64,000 bases of DNA from B18-G4 sp032250805 (GTDB lineage Bacteria; Bacteroidota; Bacteroidia; Bacteroidales; B18-G4). Numbering within the stretch: the stretch's first letter is position 1; each line of letters opens with the position of its first letter. The position numbers and the translations under genes were made by a program. The stretch lies in the NCBI GenBank assembly GCA_032250805.1, contig JAVVEM010000003.1, positions 56,410 to 120,409 on the forward strand, in the 5' to 3' direction. Positions 55,420-63,251 of this stretch are shown one piece after another. The notes under the pieces are model-generated. The model did no database searches. It was not told the origin of the DNA and saw only the letters and a program-made list of their open reading frames with translations.

Positions 55420-56046
55420 TTATGCTAAAATCTTTTCAATTTCCTTCATTGAACTCTCAGCGATCAACAGCTTATTGGCATTCAGAATATCATATGTATT
55501 CAGGCTGTTGGCATTGATCACCTTGGCTTTTTGAAGGTTTCTGGCCGAAAGCAAAATATTTTCGTTCGTTCCGGGCAGTACCAGCAGGGTTTTCTGATCC
55601 TTCAGGTCGAAATGCCCGAGCAATTCCAGAAATTGTTTGGTCTTTGGCTGGTCGAAGTTAAAATCTTCGAGGATCAGCAATTCCATGTCTTTGGCTTTGT
55701 ATGAAAGTGCTGATCTGCGGGCGAGCTTTTTCACTTTTTTGTTCAGCTTAAATCCATAATACCTTGGTTGTGGGCCAAAGATCCTTCCACCACCACGGAA
55801 GATCGGGTTTTTGATATCGCCGAACCTGGCAGTGCCGGTTCCTTTCTGGCGTTTTATCTTACGCGTGCTTCCGGCAACGGCATTTCTTTCCTTGGTGCTG
55901 TGGGTTCCCTGCCGGCGACGGGCCATGATGTGCTTGGTGTCGAGCCATATCGCATGATCATTAGGTTCAATTTCGAAGATCGCTTTGTTCAGCTTGATCT
56001 TCTTTGAACTCTTTTCTCCGTTTATTTTATATACTTCTAACTCCAT
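55420..56046 (-). CDS. rplD: 50S ribosomal protein L4
   Basis: 208 aa; its long loop reaches into the tunnel. RQGTHSTKERNAVAGSTRKIKRQKGTGTARFGDIKNPIFRGGGRIFGPQPRYYGFKLNKKVKKLARRSALS is the conserved block. It overlaps the end of rplC by 10 bases. In enterobacteria L4 represses its own operon; nothing here shows that for this organism. Confidence 0.97.
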   Translation of the reverse strand: MELEVYKINGEKSSKKIKLNKAIFEIEPNDHAIWLDTKHIMARRRQGTHSTKERNAVAGSTRKIKRQKGTGTARFGDIKNPIFRGGGRIFGPQPRYYGFKLNKKVKKLARRSALSYKAKDMELLILEDFNFDQPKTKQFLELLGHFDLKDQKTLLVLPGTNENILLSARNLQKAKVINANSLNTYDILNANKLLIAESSMKEIEKILA

Positions 56047-56666
56047 CTTTCAACAATTACATATGAACCATTGGGGCCGGGTACGGCACCTTTAACTAAG
56101 ATCAGGTTTTTTTCAGGGATCACTTTCAATACCTGAAGATTGATGAGCTTTACCCGCTCGTTTCCTTGGCGGCCACCCATGCGCATGCCTTTGAATACCC
56201 TCGATGGATATGAGGAGGCTCCGATCGAACCCGGGGCACGCATCCTGTTATGCTGTCCGTGGGTAGCATCATTCACTCCCTTAAACCCATGACGTTTTAC
56301 AACACCCTGAAATCCTTTTCCTTTTGTATATCCGACAACATCAATAAACTCGCCCTCTTCAAAGATATCAACAGTGAGCACGTCGCCGTATTTCTTCTGG
56401 TGACCCGGCTCAAACCTCGTAAACTCCCTGACGATCTTTTTCGGGCTCACACCTGCTTTTGCAAAGTGCCCCTTCAGGGCTGATGTCGTGTGTTTGTCCT
56501 TTTTGTCGTCATAGGCAAGCTGAATTGCTTCATAACCATCTGTTTCTTTGGTTTTCACCTGGGTTACAACGCAAGGGCCTGCCTGAATTACAGTACAGGG
56601 TATGTTTCTTCCAGCTTCGTCGTAAATGCTGGTCATCCCGATTTTTTTACCAATTATTCCTGACAT
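56037..56666 (-). CDS. rplC: 50S ribosomal protein L3
   Basis: 209 aa, an early assembly protein. GIIGKKIGMTSIYDEAGRNIPCTVIQAGPCVVTQVKT, then GYTKGKGFQGVVKRHGFKG and ATHGQHNRMRAPGSIGASSYPSRVFKGMRMGGRQGNERVK are diagnostic. Confidence 0.97.
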   Translation of the reverse strand: MSGIIGKKIGMTSIYDEAGRNIPCTVIQAGPCVVTQVKTKETDGYEAIQLAYDDKKDKHTTSALKGHFAKAGVSPKKIVREFTRFEPGHQKKYGDVLTVDIFEEGEFIDVVGYTKGKGFQGVVKRHGFKGVNDATHGQHNRMRAPGSIGASSYPSRVFKGMRMGGRQGNERVKLINLQVLKVIPEKNLILVKGAVPGPNGSYVIVERWS

Positions 56667-56687
56667 TACTCTATCGTTTATACTTTA

Positions 56688-56993
56688 TCACACTTTGATC
56701 TCAACCTCAACACCACTGGGAAGTTCCAGCTTCATTAAAGCATCGATCGTTTTACTTGTGGTGCTGTAAATGTCCAGCAGTCTTTTGTATGAACAAAGCT
56801 GAAATTGCTCCCTTGATTTCTTGTTCACAAATGTGGACTTGTTCACAGTAAAGATCTGTTTGTTTGTGGGTAAGGGTATAGGGCCGCTTACCACAGCTCC
56901 AGTGGATTTTACAGTTTTTACGATCTTTTCGGCCGATTTGTCGACCAAATTGTAATCGTATGATTTTAACTTAATTCTGATCCTCTGACTCAC
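56688..56993 (-). CDS. rpsJ: 30S ribosomal protein S10, GTG start
   Basis: 101 aa, head protein that also acts in Nus antitermination. SQRIRIKLKSYDYNLVDKSAEKIVKTVKSTGAVVSGPIPLPTNKQIFTVNKSTFVNKKSREQFQ is diagnostic. The start codon is GTG (56993), unlike the ATG of its neighbours that I checked. tuf does not lie between fusA and rpsJ. Confidence 0.96.
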   Translation of the reverse strand: MSQRIRIKLKSYDYNLVDKSAEKIVKTVKSTGAVVSGPIPLPTNKQIFTVNKSTFVNKKSREQFQLCSYKRLLDIYSTTSKTIDALMKLELPSGVEVEIKV

Positions 56994-57016
56994 GATTTTC
57001 TATATTTAAGATCTTA

Positions 57017-59122
57017 TTAATAATTAACTACGTATCCTTTAACTTTATATAAAACATCATCAAGGATGTCTTTTGGCAACTCAGCATAATGACTAAATTC
57101 AAGGTTGGCATTGCCACGCCCCGAAGTAAGTGTTCGCAAAGTTGTTACATATCCGAACATCTCGGCAAGCGGTGCCCTGGCCCTGATCTCCTGTAGCTTG
57201 TTAATTGTGGAGATCCCTTCCATATGCCCTCTTCTTTTGTTCAGGTCGCTGCTCACCTCGCCCACATATTCGTCGGGTGTTGTGATCACAACGCGCATGA
57301 TGGGCTCGAGCAGTGTTGGCCCTGCCTTTTTACAGGCTTCCCTGAAGGCGATCCCTGCGGCCGCTTCAAACGACAAAGCATCTGAATCAACAGGGTGCTG
57401 GCTGCCATCAATAAGGTTTACCTTAAGGTTTTCAAGCTGGAAACCGGCCAGCACACCATTCATCATGGCTGACTTGAAACCTTTCTCTATTGCATGTATA
57501 TATTCCTTGTTTAAAACGCCACCCTTAATGTTGTCGGAAAACTGCAGTCCGCGTACATCCTTACCGGCAGGGCCTATTTCAACAGTAAAATCGGCATACC
57601 TGCCCTTGCCACCTGTTTGTTTTTTATATAATTCGCGGTGTACAATGGTGGAGGTGATGGTTTCTTTGTATGCTACCTGTGGTTTTCCCCTGCTGCAATC
57701 GATATTGAATTCGCGCTTCAGCCTGTCGGTCAATACTTCGAGGTGAAGCTCTCCCATGCCGCTGATAATGGTTTGCCCTGTTTCGTCGTCGGTCCTGATG
57801 GTAAATGTGGGGTCTTCTTCTGAAAGTTTTCTCAGGCTGCTGTGTAATTTATCAACATCATCCTGCAGTTTTGGCTCTACCGCCATGCTGATCACCGGTT
57901 CGGGGAACTGTATGTTTTCGAGCAGAAGGGGATGTTTGATGTCGGTGAGCGTATCGCCTGTACGAATTTCTTTAAATCCCACTGCAGCTCCGATCTCGCC
58001 GGCAAATATTTCTTCAACGGGTTTCCGCTTGTTGGCATGCATCTGGAGTATCCGTGCGAAGCGTTCTTTTTTATTGGTGTTTACGTTGAGTACAACAGAA
58101 CCGGCTTTCATGCTGCCTGAATACACCCTGAAATATGCAATTCGTCCGACAAAAGGATCGGTAGCGATCTTGAATGCCAGGGCGGAAAATGGTTCTTCTG
58201 TAGATGGGCTGCGCGGCTCCTTTTTTTGTGTAAAAGGATTTTCGCCAAAGATCGGCGGTACGTCGAGGGGCGACGGAAGGTAGTAGGAGATCGCATCGAT
58301 CAGCTTCTGAACACCCTTATTTTTAAATGCCGACCCACAGAAAACCGGTGTGATCTTCAGGCTTAATGTAGCCTGACGAACCGATTTGATAAGTTCTTCG
58401 GCAGTAATGCTTTCGGGCGATTCGAGGAATTTATCAAGAAGGGCTTCGTTGTCTTCAGCAGCGCCTTCAATAATTTCAGTCCGGTATTTTTTAACAGTTT
58501 CTTTAAGGTCTTCGGGGATTGGGATCTCCTGGTATGTAAAACCAAAATTTTCCTCATCCCAGCGATATGCTTTGTTTTCGATCAGATCAACGAGGCCTGA
58601 AAATTCGTCCTCTTCTCCGATGGGGATCTGCATTACAATGGGTTTGGCCCCAAGTTTTTCTTTTATCTGGCTTACCACCTTGAAAAAGTCGGCTCCGGAG
58701 CGATCCATTTTATTTACGAAACTTATACGCGGCACCTTATACTTATCGGCCTGGCGCCAGACGGTTTCCGACTGTGGCTCTACGCCTCCAACGGCACAGA
58801 AAATCGCAACGGCTCCATCAAGAACCCTGAGCGAACGTTCAACCTCAACAGTAAAGTCGACATGGCCGGGAGTATCGATAATATTGATCCTGTATTTTTG
58901 ATTATCAGTATTCCAGTAAACCGTGGTGGCTGCCGAGGTGATGGTTATTCCTCTTTCCTGCTCCTGTGCCATCCAGTCCATTGTGGCGGTACCTTCATGT
59001 ACTTCACCAACCTTGTAATTAATGCCGGTATAATACAATACACGCTCCGTTGTTGTGGTTTTACCCGCATCAATGTGAGCCATAATGCCAATGTTACGCG
59101 TGTATGTTAGATTTTCCGGCAT
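57017..59122 (-). CDS. fusA: Elongation factor G
   Basis: Translocation GTPase, 701 aa. G1 is AHIDAGKTTTTER, G3 is DTPGHVDF, G4 is NKMDRSGAD and G5 lies in CGSAFKNKG. Domains II-V follow with normal length. It lies between rpsG and rpsJ, as in the str operon. Confidence 0.97.
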   Translation of the reverse strand: MPENLTYTRNIGIMAHIDAGKTTTTERVLYYTGINYKVGEVHEGTATMDWMAQEQERGITITSAATTVYWNTDNQKYRINIIDTPGHVDFTVEVERSLRVLDGAVAIFCAVGGVEPQSETVWRQADKYKVPRISFVNKMDRSGADFFKVVSQIKEKLGAKPIVMQIPIGEEDEFSGLVDLIENKAYRWDEENFGFTYQEIPIPEDLKETVKKYRTEIIEGAAEDNEALLDKFLESPESITAEELIKSVRQATLSLKITPVFCGSAFKNKGVQKLIDAISYYLPSPLDVPPIFGENPFTQKKEPRSPSTEEPFSALAFKIATDPFVGRIAYFRVYSGSMKAGSVVLNVNTNKKERFARILQMHANKRKPVEEIFAGEIGAAVGFKEIRTGDTLTDIKHPLLLENIQFPEPVISMAVEPKLQDDVDKLHSSLRKLSEEDPTFTIRTDDETGQTIISGMGELHLEVLTDRLKREFNIDCSRGKPQVAYKETITSTIVHRELYKKQTGGKGRYADFTVEIGPAGKDVRGLQFSDNIKGGVLNKEYIHAIEKGFKSAMMNGVLAGFQLENLKVNLIDGSQHPVDSDALSFEAAAGIAFREACKKAGPTLLEPIMRVVITTPDEYVGEVSSDLNKRRGHMEGISTINKLQEIRARAPLAEMFGYVTTLRTLTSGRGNANLEFSHYAELPKDILDDVLYKVKGYVVNY

Positions 59123-59138
59123 GCCTGATCAATGGTTT

Positions 59139-59606
59139 TTAGAACCTGAAATGGCTAAATGCCTTGTTGGCATCGGCCATACGGTGTGTATCTTCTTTTT
59201 TCTTGACAGCAGCACCTTCTTCCTTGTATGCGGCCAGAACCTCACCTGCCAGTTTTTCGGCCATGGTTTTTTCGTGGCGCTTACGGGCAAAGCTGATCAT
59301 GTTCTTCATTCCAATCGACATTTTCCTTCCGGGACGTATCTCTGAAGGGATCTGGAATGTGGCACCACCAATTCTGCGGCTTTTAACCTCAACATTGGGT
59401 GTTACATTGGCAAGGGCCTTTTTCCAGACTTCGACCGGGTCTTCTTTTGTTTTTTCAGCAACAATTTCCATGGCACTGTAGAAAATCTCGTATGAGATGT
59501 TCTTCTTTCCGCTAAACATCATGTTGTTAACGAATTTTGTTACCAGTATATCGCTGAACTTTGGATCAGGAAGAATGGTCCGTTTCTTAGGTTTTGCTTT
59601 CCTCAT
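59139..59606 (-). CDS. rpsG: 30S ribosomal protein S7
   Basis: 155 aa, head assembly initiator. RKAKPKKRTILPDPKFSDILVTKFVNNMMFSGKKNISYEIFYSAMEIV and GGATFQIPSEIRPGRKMSIGMKNMISFARKRHEKTMAEKLAGEVLAAYKEEG fit. Confidence 0.97.
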   Translation of the reverse strand: MRKAKPKKRTILPDPKFSDILVTKFVNNMMFSGKKNISYEIFYSAMEIVAEKTKEDPVEVWKKALANVTPNVEVKSRRIGGATFQIPSEIRPGRKMSIGMKNMISFARKRHEKTMAEKLAGEVLAAYKEEGAAVKKKEDTHRMADANKAFSHFRF

Positions 59607-59634
59607 CGTTGATTTATATTATTATTGTATACGC

Positions 59635-60009
59635 TTATTTCTTAGGTCTCTTTGTGCCATACTTTGATCTTCGTTGCGTACGGTCTTCCACGCCAGAGGT
59701 ATCAAGTGCCCCCCTGATGATGTGGTAACGAACACCCGGAAGGTCCTTTACCCTTCCGCCACGGATCATCACAATGGAGTGCTCCTGCAGGTTGTGTCCT
59801 TCACCCGGTATATAGGCATTCACCTCTTTTCCATTGGTGAGCCTTACCCTTGCTACTTTCCTCATGGCCGAATTCGGTTTCTTTGGGGTAGTGGTATATA
59901 CCCTTACGCAAACACCCCTGCGCTGTGGACATGAATCCAGGGCAGGCGATTTGCTCTTTTCAGTTAATTTTTTGCGTCCCTTGCGAACTAATTGCTGTAT
60001 TGTTGGCAT
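59635..60009 (-). CDS. rpsL: 30S ribosomal protein S12, first gene of the operon
   Basis: 124 aa decoding-centre protein. MPTIQQLVRKGRKKL, TTPKKPNSAMRKVARVRL and GGRVKDLPGVRYHIIRGALDTSGV are diagnostic. Lys43 and Lys88 (E. coli numbering), the usual streptomycin-resistance positions, keep the wild-type residue here. It follows a leader of about 200 bases. Confidence 0.98.
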   Translation of the reverse strand: MPTIQQLVRKGRKKLTEKSKSPALDSCPQRRGVCVRVYTTTPKKPNSAMRKVARVRLTNGKEVNAYIPGEGHNLQEHSIVMIRGGRVKDLPGVRYHIIRGALDTSGVEDRTQRRSKYGTKRPKK

Positions 60010-60118
60010 CTTAAGACTTGTTAATTATTTTTCTTAATCCCCTTAATATGAGATAGTTAAAATTCAATAAAATTGAAAATCTGTGGGGATTTGATACAGG
60101 AGGGTCTATGAAGACAAG

Positions 60119-60134
60119 TCCCGAGTACTCGGGA
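60119..60134. repeat. 16-bp perfect palindrome in the rpsL leader
   Basis: TCCCGAGTACTCGGGA reads the same on both strands. A related CCGAGTTCTCGG lies at 63133-63144. It is GC-rich in an AT-rich gap and looks like a unit of a dispersed palindromic repeat, though dispersal cannot be seen here. Confidence 0.7.
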
Positions 60135-60213
60135 TGGATCCTTTATCTGCCTTACTTTGTCAGGTATCCCTTGGATTTTCTGCTTTTTACGTCAATTGCG
60201 TTAAAAGCGGCTG

Positions 60214-60243
60214 CAAAGGTAAAAATTAATTTAGAAATTGCAA
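60214..60243 (-). promoter_or_regulatory. Promoter of the ribosomal protein operon
   Basis: On the minus strand TTGC (60243-60240) and TACCTTTG (60221-60214) are separated by about 18 bases, a good -33/-7 pair. The surrounding sequence is very AT-rich, as expected for a strong promoter. The leader to rpsL would be about 200 bases. Confidence 0.65.
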
Positions 60244-60384
60244 TATATTTCTAAAAAAAAATTACTACTGACCGGTAAATATTTTTCTTGACGTGTTCTT
60301 ATGCCACAAAACTACCCCCTGCATGGGCGGGCAGGAGGCATGATCTTTTTCAGACTTGAAGTTATTTTCAACCCGGCATGAGTG

Positions 60385-60396
60385 CAACAATTGTTG
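60385..60396. promoter_or_regulatory. Perfect 12-bp palindrome upstream of the three-gene operon
   Basis: CAACAATTGTTG is a perfect inverted repeat about 38 bases upstream of the -33 TTTG of the operon. It could be an operator for a dimeric regulator. No regulator gene lies next to it. Confidence 0.35.
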
Positions 60397-60433
60397 ATGG
60401 AGGCGGGTCTTTCCCACAACATGTTAATAATTC

Positions 60434-60468
60434 TTTGCGGGGGTGCAAAAATTTTTGACTTACATTTG
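60434..60468 (+). promoter_or_regulatory. Promoter of the hydrolase/flavoprotein/radical SAM operon
   Basis: TTTG (60434-60437) and TACATTTG (60461-60468), 23 bases apart, fit -33/-7. The start codon at 60495 is 26 bases further. The TTG at the end of the -7 box is therefore not a start. Confidence 0.6.
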
Positions 60469-60494
60469 TGTATCAATCGCTATTCTTGATAGTA

Positions 60495-61154
60495 ATGAAA
60501 GAGGAATACTTTACGAAAGACAACATTGCGCACGAATCAAATGAGATGATCGAGGAGGTAAAGTATTATTCCGGAAACAGGCTGTACATGCCTGATGTCA
60601 GGCATATGGCACTGTTGGTGGTTGATATGCAAAACTATTTCCTGAGTCCCGCTGAGCATGCATTTATCCCTTCTGCACCTGCCGTGATGCCCAATATTCT
60701 GCAACTCATGGAAATTTGTAAGGGTTATGGAATGCCTGTGATCCTAACCCGCCATATGAACACAAAGGAAAATGCAGGCCTTATGGGAGTCCGCTGGCAT
60801 GAAGTGATCAGGGAGGGCGACCCACGCAGCGAAATTCATCCTGATGTTAGCGCAATAGGAGGAGAGATCATCCACAAAGGCCAGTTTGATGCCTTCCACG
60901 GTACACAGCTTGAAAAGCGCCTGCTTGCAGCTGAAGTGAAACAGATCATCATAACAGGCGTGATGACCAATATGTGCTGTGAAACCACAGCTCGCTCGGC
61001 ATTTGTGAAAGGCTTTGAAGTGATCATGCCGGTAGATGCCACGGCAGCATACAATTATGAATTTCACCTGGCAACATTCCTGAATATGGCTTATATTTTT
61101 TCCAGGCCATTAACAACCGGATCTTTAATAAAAATGATGGATGGAGCCTCATGA
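60495..61154 (+). CDS. Isochorismatase-family cysteine hydrolase
   Basis: 219 aa. ATG 60495 is chosen since the frame upstream starts within the promoter. The catalytic triad of the family is visible: Asp44 in LLVVDMQNYF, Lys128 in IIHKGQFDAFHGT and Cys161 in GVMTNMCCETTAR. Family members include isochorismatase, nicotinamidase and N-carbamoyl amidases; the Asp-Lys-Cys set is the amidase/cysteine hydrolase type. The true substrate is unknown. There is a 30-residue N-terminal extension before the core. Its end overlaps the next gene by 14 bases. Confidence 0.85.
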   Translation: MKEEYFTKDNIAHESNEMIEEVKYYSGNRLYMPDVRHMALLVVDMQNYFLSPAEHAFIPSAPAVMPNILQLMEICKGYGMPVILTRHMNTKENAGLMGVRWHEVIREGDPRSEIHPDVSAIGGEIIHKGQFDAFHGTQLEKRLLAAEVKQIIITGVMTNMCCETTARSAFVKGFEVIMPVDATAAYNYEFHLATFLNMAYIFSRPLTTGSLIKMMDGAS

Positions 61155-61968
61155 GCAGGTGATCATTATTGGCGGAGGACCGGCCGGAATTGCCTGCGCG
61201 GTGCAATTGAAACGGTATGGCCTTAACCCCTTGCTTTTGGAAAAGGACATGCTCGGGGGCTTGGTAAAAAATGCCTGGCGGATCGACAATTACCCTGGCT
61301 TTCCGGATGGGATCAGCGGATACGAATTTGTTGAGCGGATGGAACGGCATGTAGAAAGGTTTGCGATCAGGTATCGGATATCTGAGATCAGAATCCGGAA
61401 TTATCAAAAAAACAAATTCCTGCTGACGGATGATGTGCGCGAATATGTTTCTGAATACCTTATCATCGCTACGGGGACGGCAGCCAAACCAATACAACTG
61501 AAAATCCCCGAAGCATACCGCGATAATGTGTTTACAACAGTATATCCTGTAAGATCGGTAAAAGGAAAATCTATCGACATTGTTGGTGCGGGGGATGCAG
61601 CTTTTGATTATGCCATGACCCTTTCAAAGCATAACCGGGTGACCATTCACAACCGCGGCACAGTGATCAGGTGTATACCGGCTTTGCTCGATATCGCCAG
61701 GCGTGAGCCCAATATCACTTATCTTGAAAATTCCACTGTTTCATTTTCCACCGATTATACTATTTTTGCCACCGGCCGGGAGCCGGATCTCAGGATATTT
61801 TCTCCGGAATCAGCTCAAATAAAGAAACAGGCTGAGCATGACGGGCGACTGTATCTTATCGGAGATGTTGCGAACGGCATGCACCGGCAGGCTTCGGTTG
61901 CCATTGGTGATGGAGTAAAAGCTGCCATGGCTGTTGTGGCAAAGATCATAAAGAATGAAAGTAATTAG
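61141..61968 (+). CDS. Thioredoxin-reductase-like FAD/NAD(P)-dependent oxidoreductase without CxxC
   Basis: 275 aa. The FAD-binding GGGPAGIACAVQL and the NAD(P)-binding IVGAGDAAFDYAM are both clear, and NYPGFPDGISGYEF is a thioredoxin-reductase-like FAD region. ATGTAAKP and LIGDVANG complete the family pattern. The CxxC redox disulfide of thioredoxin reductase, normally about residue 135, is absent; cysteines in the protein are not in a CxxC. It should therefore pass electrons to something else, as in ferredoxin:NADP reductase-like members. It overlaps both neighbours by 14 bases. Confidence 0.85.
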   Translation: MEPHEQVIIIGGGPAGIACAVQLKRYGLNPLLLEKDMLGGLVKNAWRIDNYPGFPDGISGYEFVERMERHVERFAIRYRISEIRIRNYQKNKFLLTDDVREYVSEYLIIATGTAAKPIQLKIPEAYRDNVFTTVYPVRSVKGKSIDIVGAGDAAFDYAMTLSKHNRVTIHNRGTVIRCIPALLDIARREPNITYLENSTVSFSTDYTIFATGREPDLRIFSPESAQIKKQAEHDGRLYLIGDVANGMHRQASVAIGDGVKAAMAVVAKIIKNESN

Positions 61969-62890
61969 CAGAACTGAAGAACATAATATTGCCACGGTCT
62001 TTGTTGCGGAAAATGATAAAGGCCGGCGGTTTGAATTTGTTGAGTCGACACAACCGCCCATGGATATCAGCAAAAAATGGGTGCTTATCCTTTCAACACT
62101 TTATGGGTGCCCGGTCGATTGCAGCTTTTGCGATGCCGGAGGTGATTATAGTGGCAAGCTAACGGCAAAGGAGATATTTTTCCAGATCGATTATCTCGTA
62201 AAACACCGTTTCCCTTCGGGGATGCCCGAAACCGAAAAATTCAAGATCCAGTTTGCCCGCATGGGCGAGCCTTCGTTTAACCCTGCCGTTCTGGAAGTGC
62301 TGGAACAATTCCCCGCCAGGTATCCGGTGAACAACTTTGTTGGTTCATTATCCACTATTGCGCCCCACGGCACTGATGCTTTTTTTGGTCGCTTGCTGAA
62401 GATCAAAAAAGCGCTTTACGACCTGAGTTTTCAACTGCAATTTTCGCTTCACAGCACGGACGAAGACCAGCGCAATGCCCTCATGCCCGTGAAGAAGTGG
62501 GACTTTAAGAAGATGGCCGGATATGGCCGTATATTTTATACCCCCGGCGGCCGTAAGAACACCCTGAACTTTGCCCTGGGCAAAGACTCTATCCTTGAGC
62601 CCGGAAAGCTGCTGGATCATTTCAGGCCCGATCTGTTCATCATTAAAATTACTCCGGTAAACCCAACCTCCAAAGCCCTGCGAAACGGAATCGATTCCCT
62701 TGTGGTCAGGGAAGAAAATAATTACCCCGTTGTTGATGCGCTCCGGGATGCCGGATATGAAGTGATCCTCAGCATAGGCGAATGGGAAGAGAACCGCATT
62801 GGCAGCAACTGCGGCCAGTATATCAGGGCGCTGGACGAAAGCTGCGATGTGCCGGCAGGGAGCTATGTGCTTAAGCTCAGGGATATGTAG
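61955..62890 (+). CDS. RlmN/Cfr-like radical SAM protein
   Basis: 311 aa. The 4Fe-4S cysteines are C52, C56 and C59 in GCPVDCSFCDAGG (CxxxCxxC). ARMGEPSFN resembles the RlmN/Cfr GMGEPLLN block, and SLHSTDEDQRNALMP the SLHA..R..LMP block. Near the C-terminus NCGQYIRAL (Cys286) resembles the RlmN/Cfr CGQL motif, whose cysteine forms the methylated intermediate. The N-terminal RNA-binding domain of RlmN is missing; only ~45 residues precede the cysteines. So it is a family relative with an unknown target. It overlaps the flavoprotein gene by 14 bases. Confidence 0.8.
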   Translation: MKVISRTEEHNIATVFVAENDKGRRFEFVESTQPPMDISKKWVLILSTLYGCPVDCSFCDAGGDYSGKLTAKEIFFQIDYLVKHRFPSGMPETEKFKIQFARMGEPSFNPAVLEVLEQFPARYPVNNFVGSLSTIAPHGTDAFFGRLLKIKKALYDLSFQLQFSLHSTDEDQRNALMPVKKWDFKKMAGYGRIFYTPGGRKNTLNFALGKDSILEPGKLLDHFRPDLFIIKITPVNPTSKALRNGIDSLVVREENNYPVVDALRDAGYEVILSIGEWEENRIGSNCGQYIRALDESCDVPAGSYVLKLRDM

Positions 62891-63034
62891 AATAGAGAAT
62901 AAAGAATAAAAAACAAGCCGGCCTTGCTCCGCCGAAGCTACGCGAAGGTGATGCAGGCAGGCATGTTCCATGTTCGTTATTCATCATTCATTTAGTCGTG
63001 CAGTCGTGCCATCGGGTATTTCTGACTTCGCTTT

Positions 63035-63092
63035 TCTGATATCTGATATCTGATTTCAAACCATAAAAGCCATTTAGCCATTTAGCCATTTA
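63035..63092. repeat. Two short tandem repeats (7-bp and 8-bp units)
   Basis: TCTGATA/TCTGATA/TCTGATT at 63035-63055 and three identical GCCATTTA units at 63069-63092, separated by a short AT-rich spacer. Confidence 0.85.
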
Positions 63093-63132
63093 ACCCTGAA
63101 ACACTGAAACCAACGAGGCTTCGGGACAGGCA

Positions 63133-63144
63133 CCGAGTTCTCGG
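63133..63144. repeat. GC-rich palindrome CCGAGTTCTCGG
   Basis: CCGAG (63133-63137) and CTCGG (63140-63144) pair around two bases. It resembles the 16-bp palindrome at 60119 and lies next to CTTCGGGACAGG, a related GC-rich fragment. Confidence 0.6.
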
Positions 63145-63251
63145 GGCAAGCACTGAAACCCTGATTCGAAGCTCTAAATCCTCATGTTCTATCTATCCAG
63201 CATCACTTCGTGAAAAAAACCTCAAACTCCCTGTCGGGGGAATCATCAGAA

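Larger units (their letters stand above)
60010..60494. other. Divergent intergenic region with operon leader, palindromes and two promoters
   Basis: About 485 bases without a gene. It holds the leader and promoter of the rpsL operon on the minus strand, a 16-bp palindrome, a GC-rich hairpin-like CCTGC/GCAGG element (60318-60335), a 12-bp palindrome (60385-60396) and the promoter of the three-gene operon on the plus strand. Confidence 0.7.
62891..63251. other. Repeat-rich intergenic region
   Basis: About 360 bases with no credible gene. It contains AGTCGTGC twice (62994-63009), TCTGATA/T three times (63035-63055), GCCATTTA three times (63069-63092), and a GC-rich palindrome CCGAGTTCTCGG (63133-63144). 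An earlier segment (62930-62965) is GC-rich with GCTCCGCCGAAGC and GCAGGCAGGC. No terminator was recognised. Confidence 0.65.

Noticed and set aside
60010..60494. Possible tRNA or structured RNA in the rpsL leader gap
   Set aside because: No cloverleaf, anticodon arm or known riboswitch core could be made out; only palindromes are visible.
62891..63251. CRISPR-like array because of short repeats
   Set aside because: The repeats are 7-8 bp in direct tandem with no spacers of even length, and no cas genes are present.
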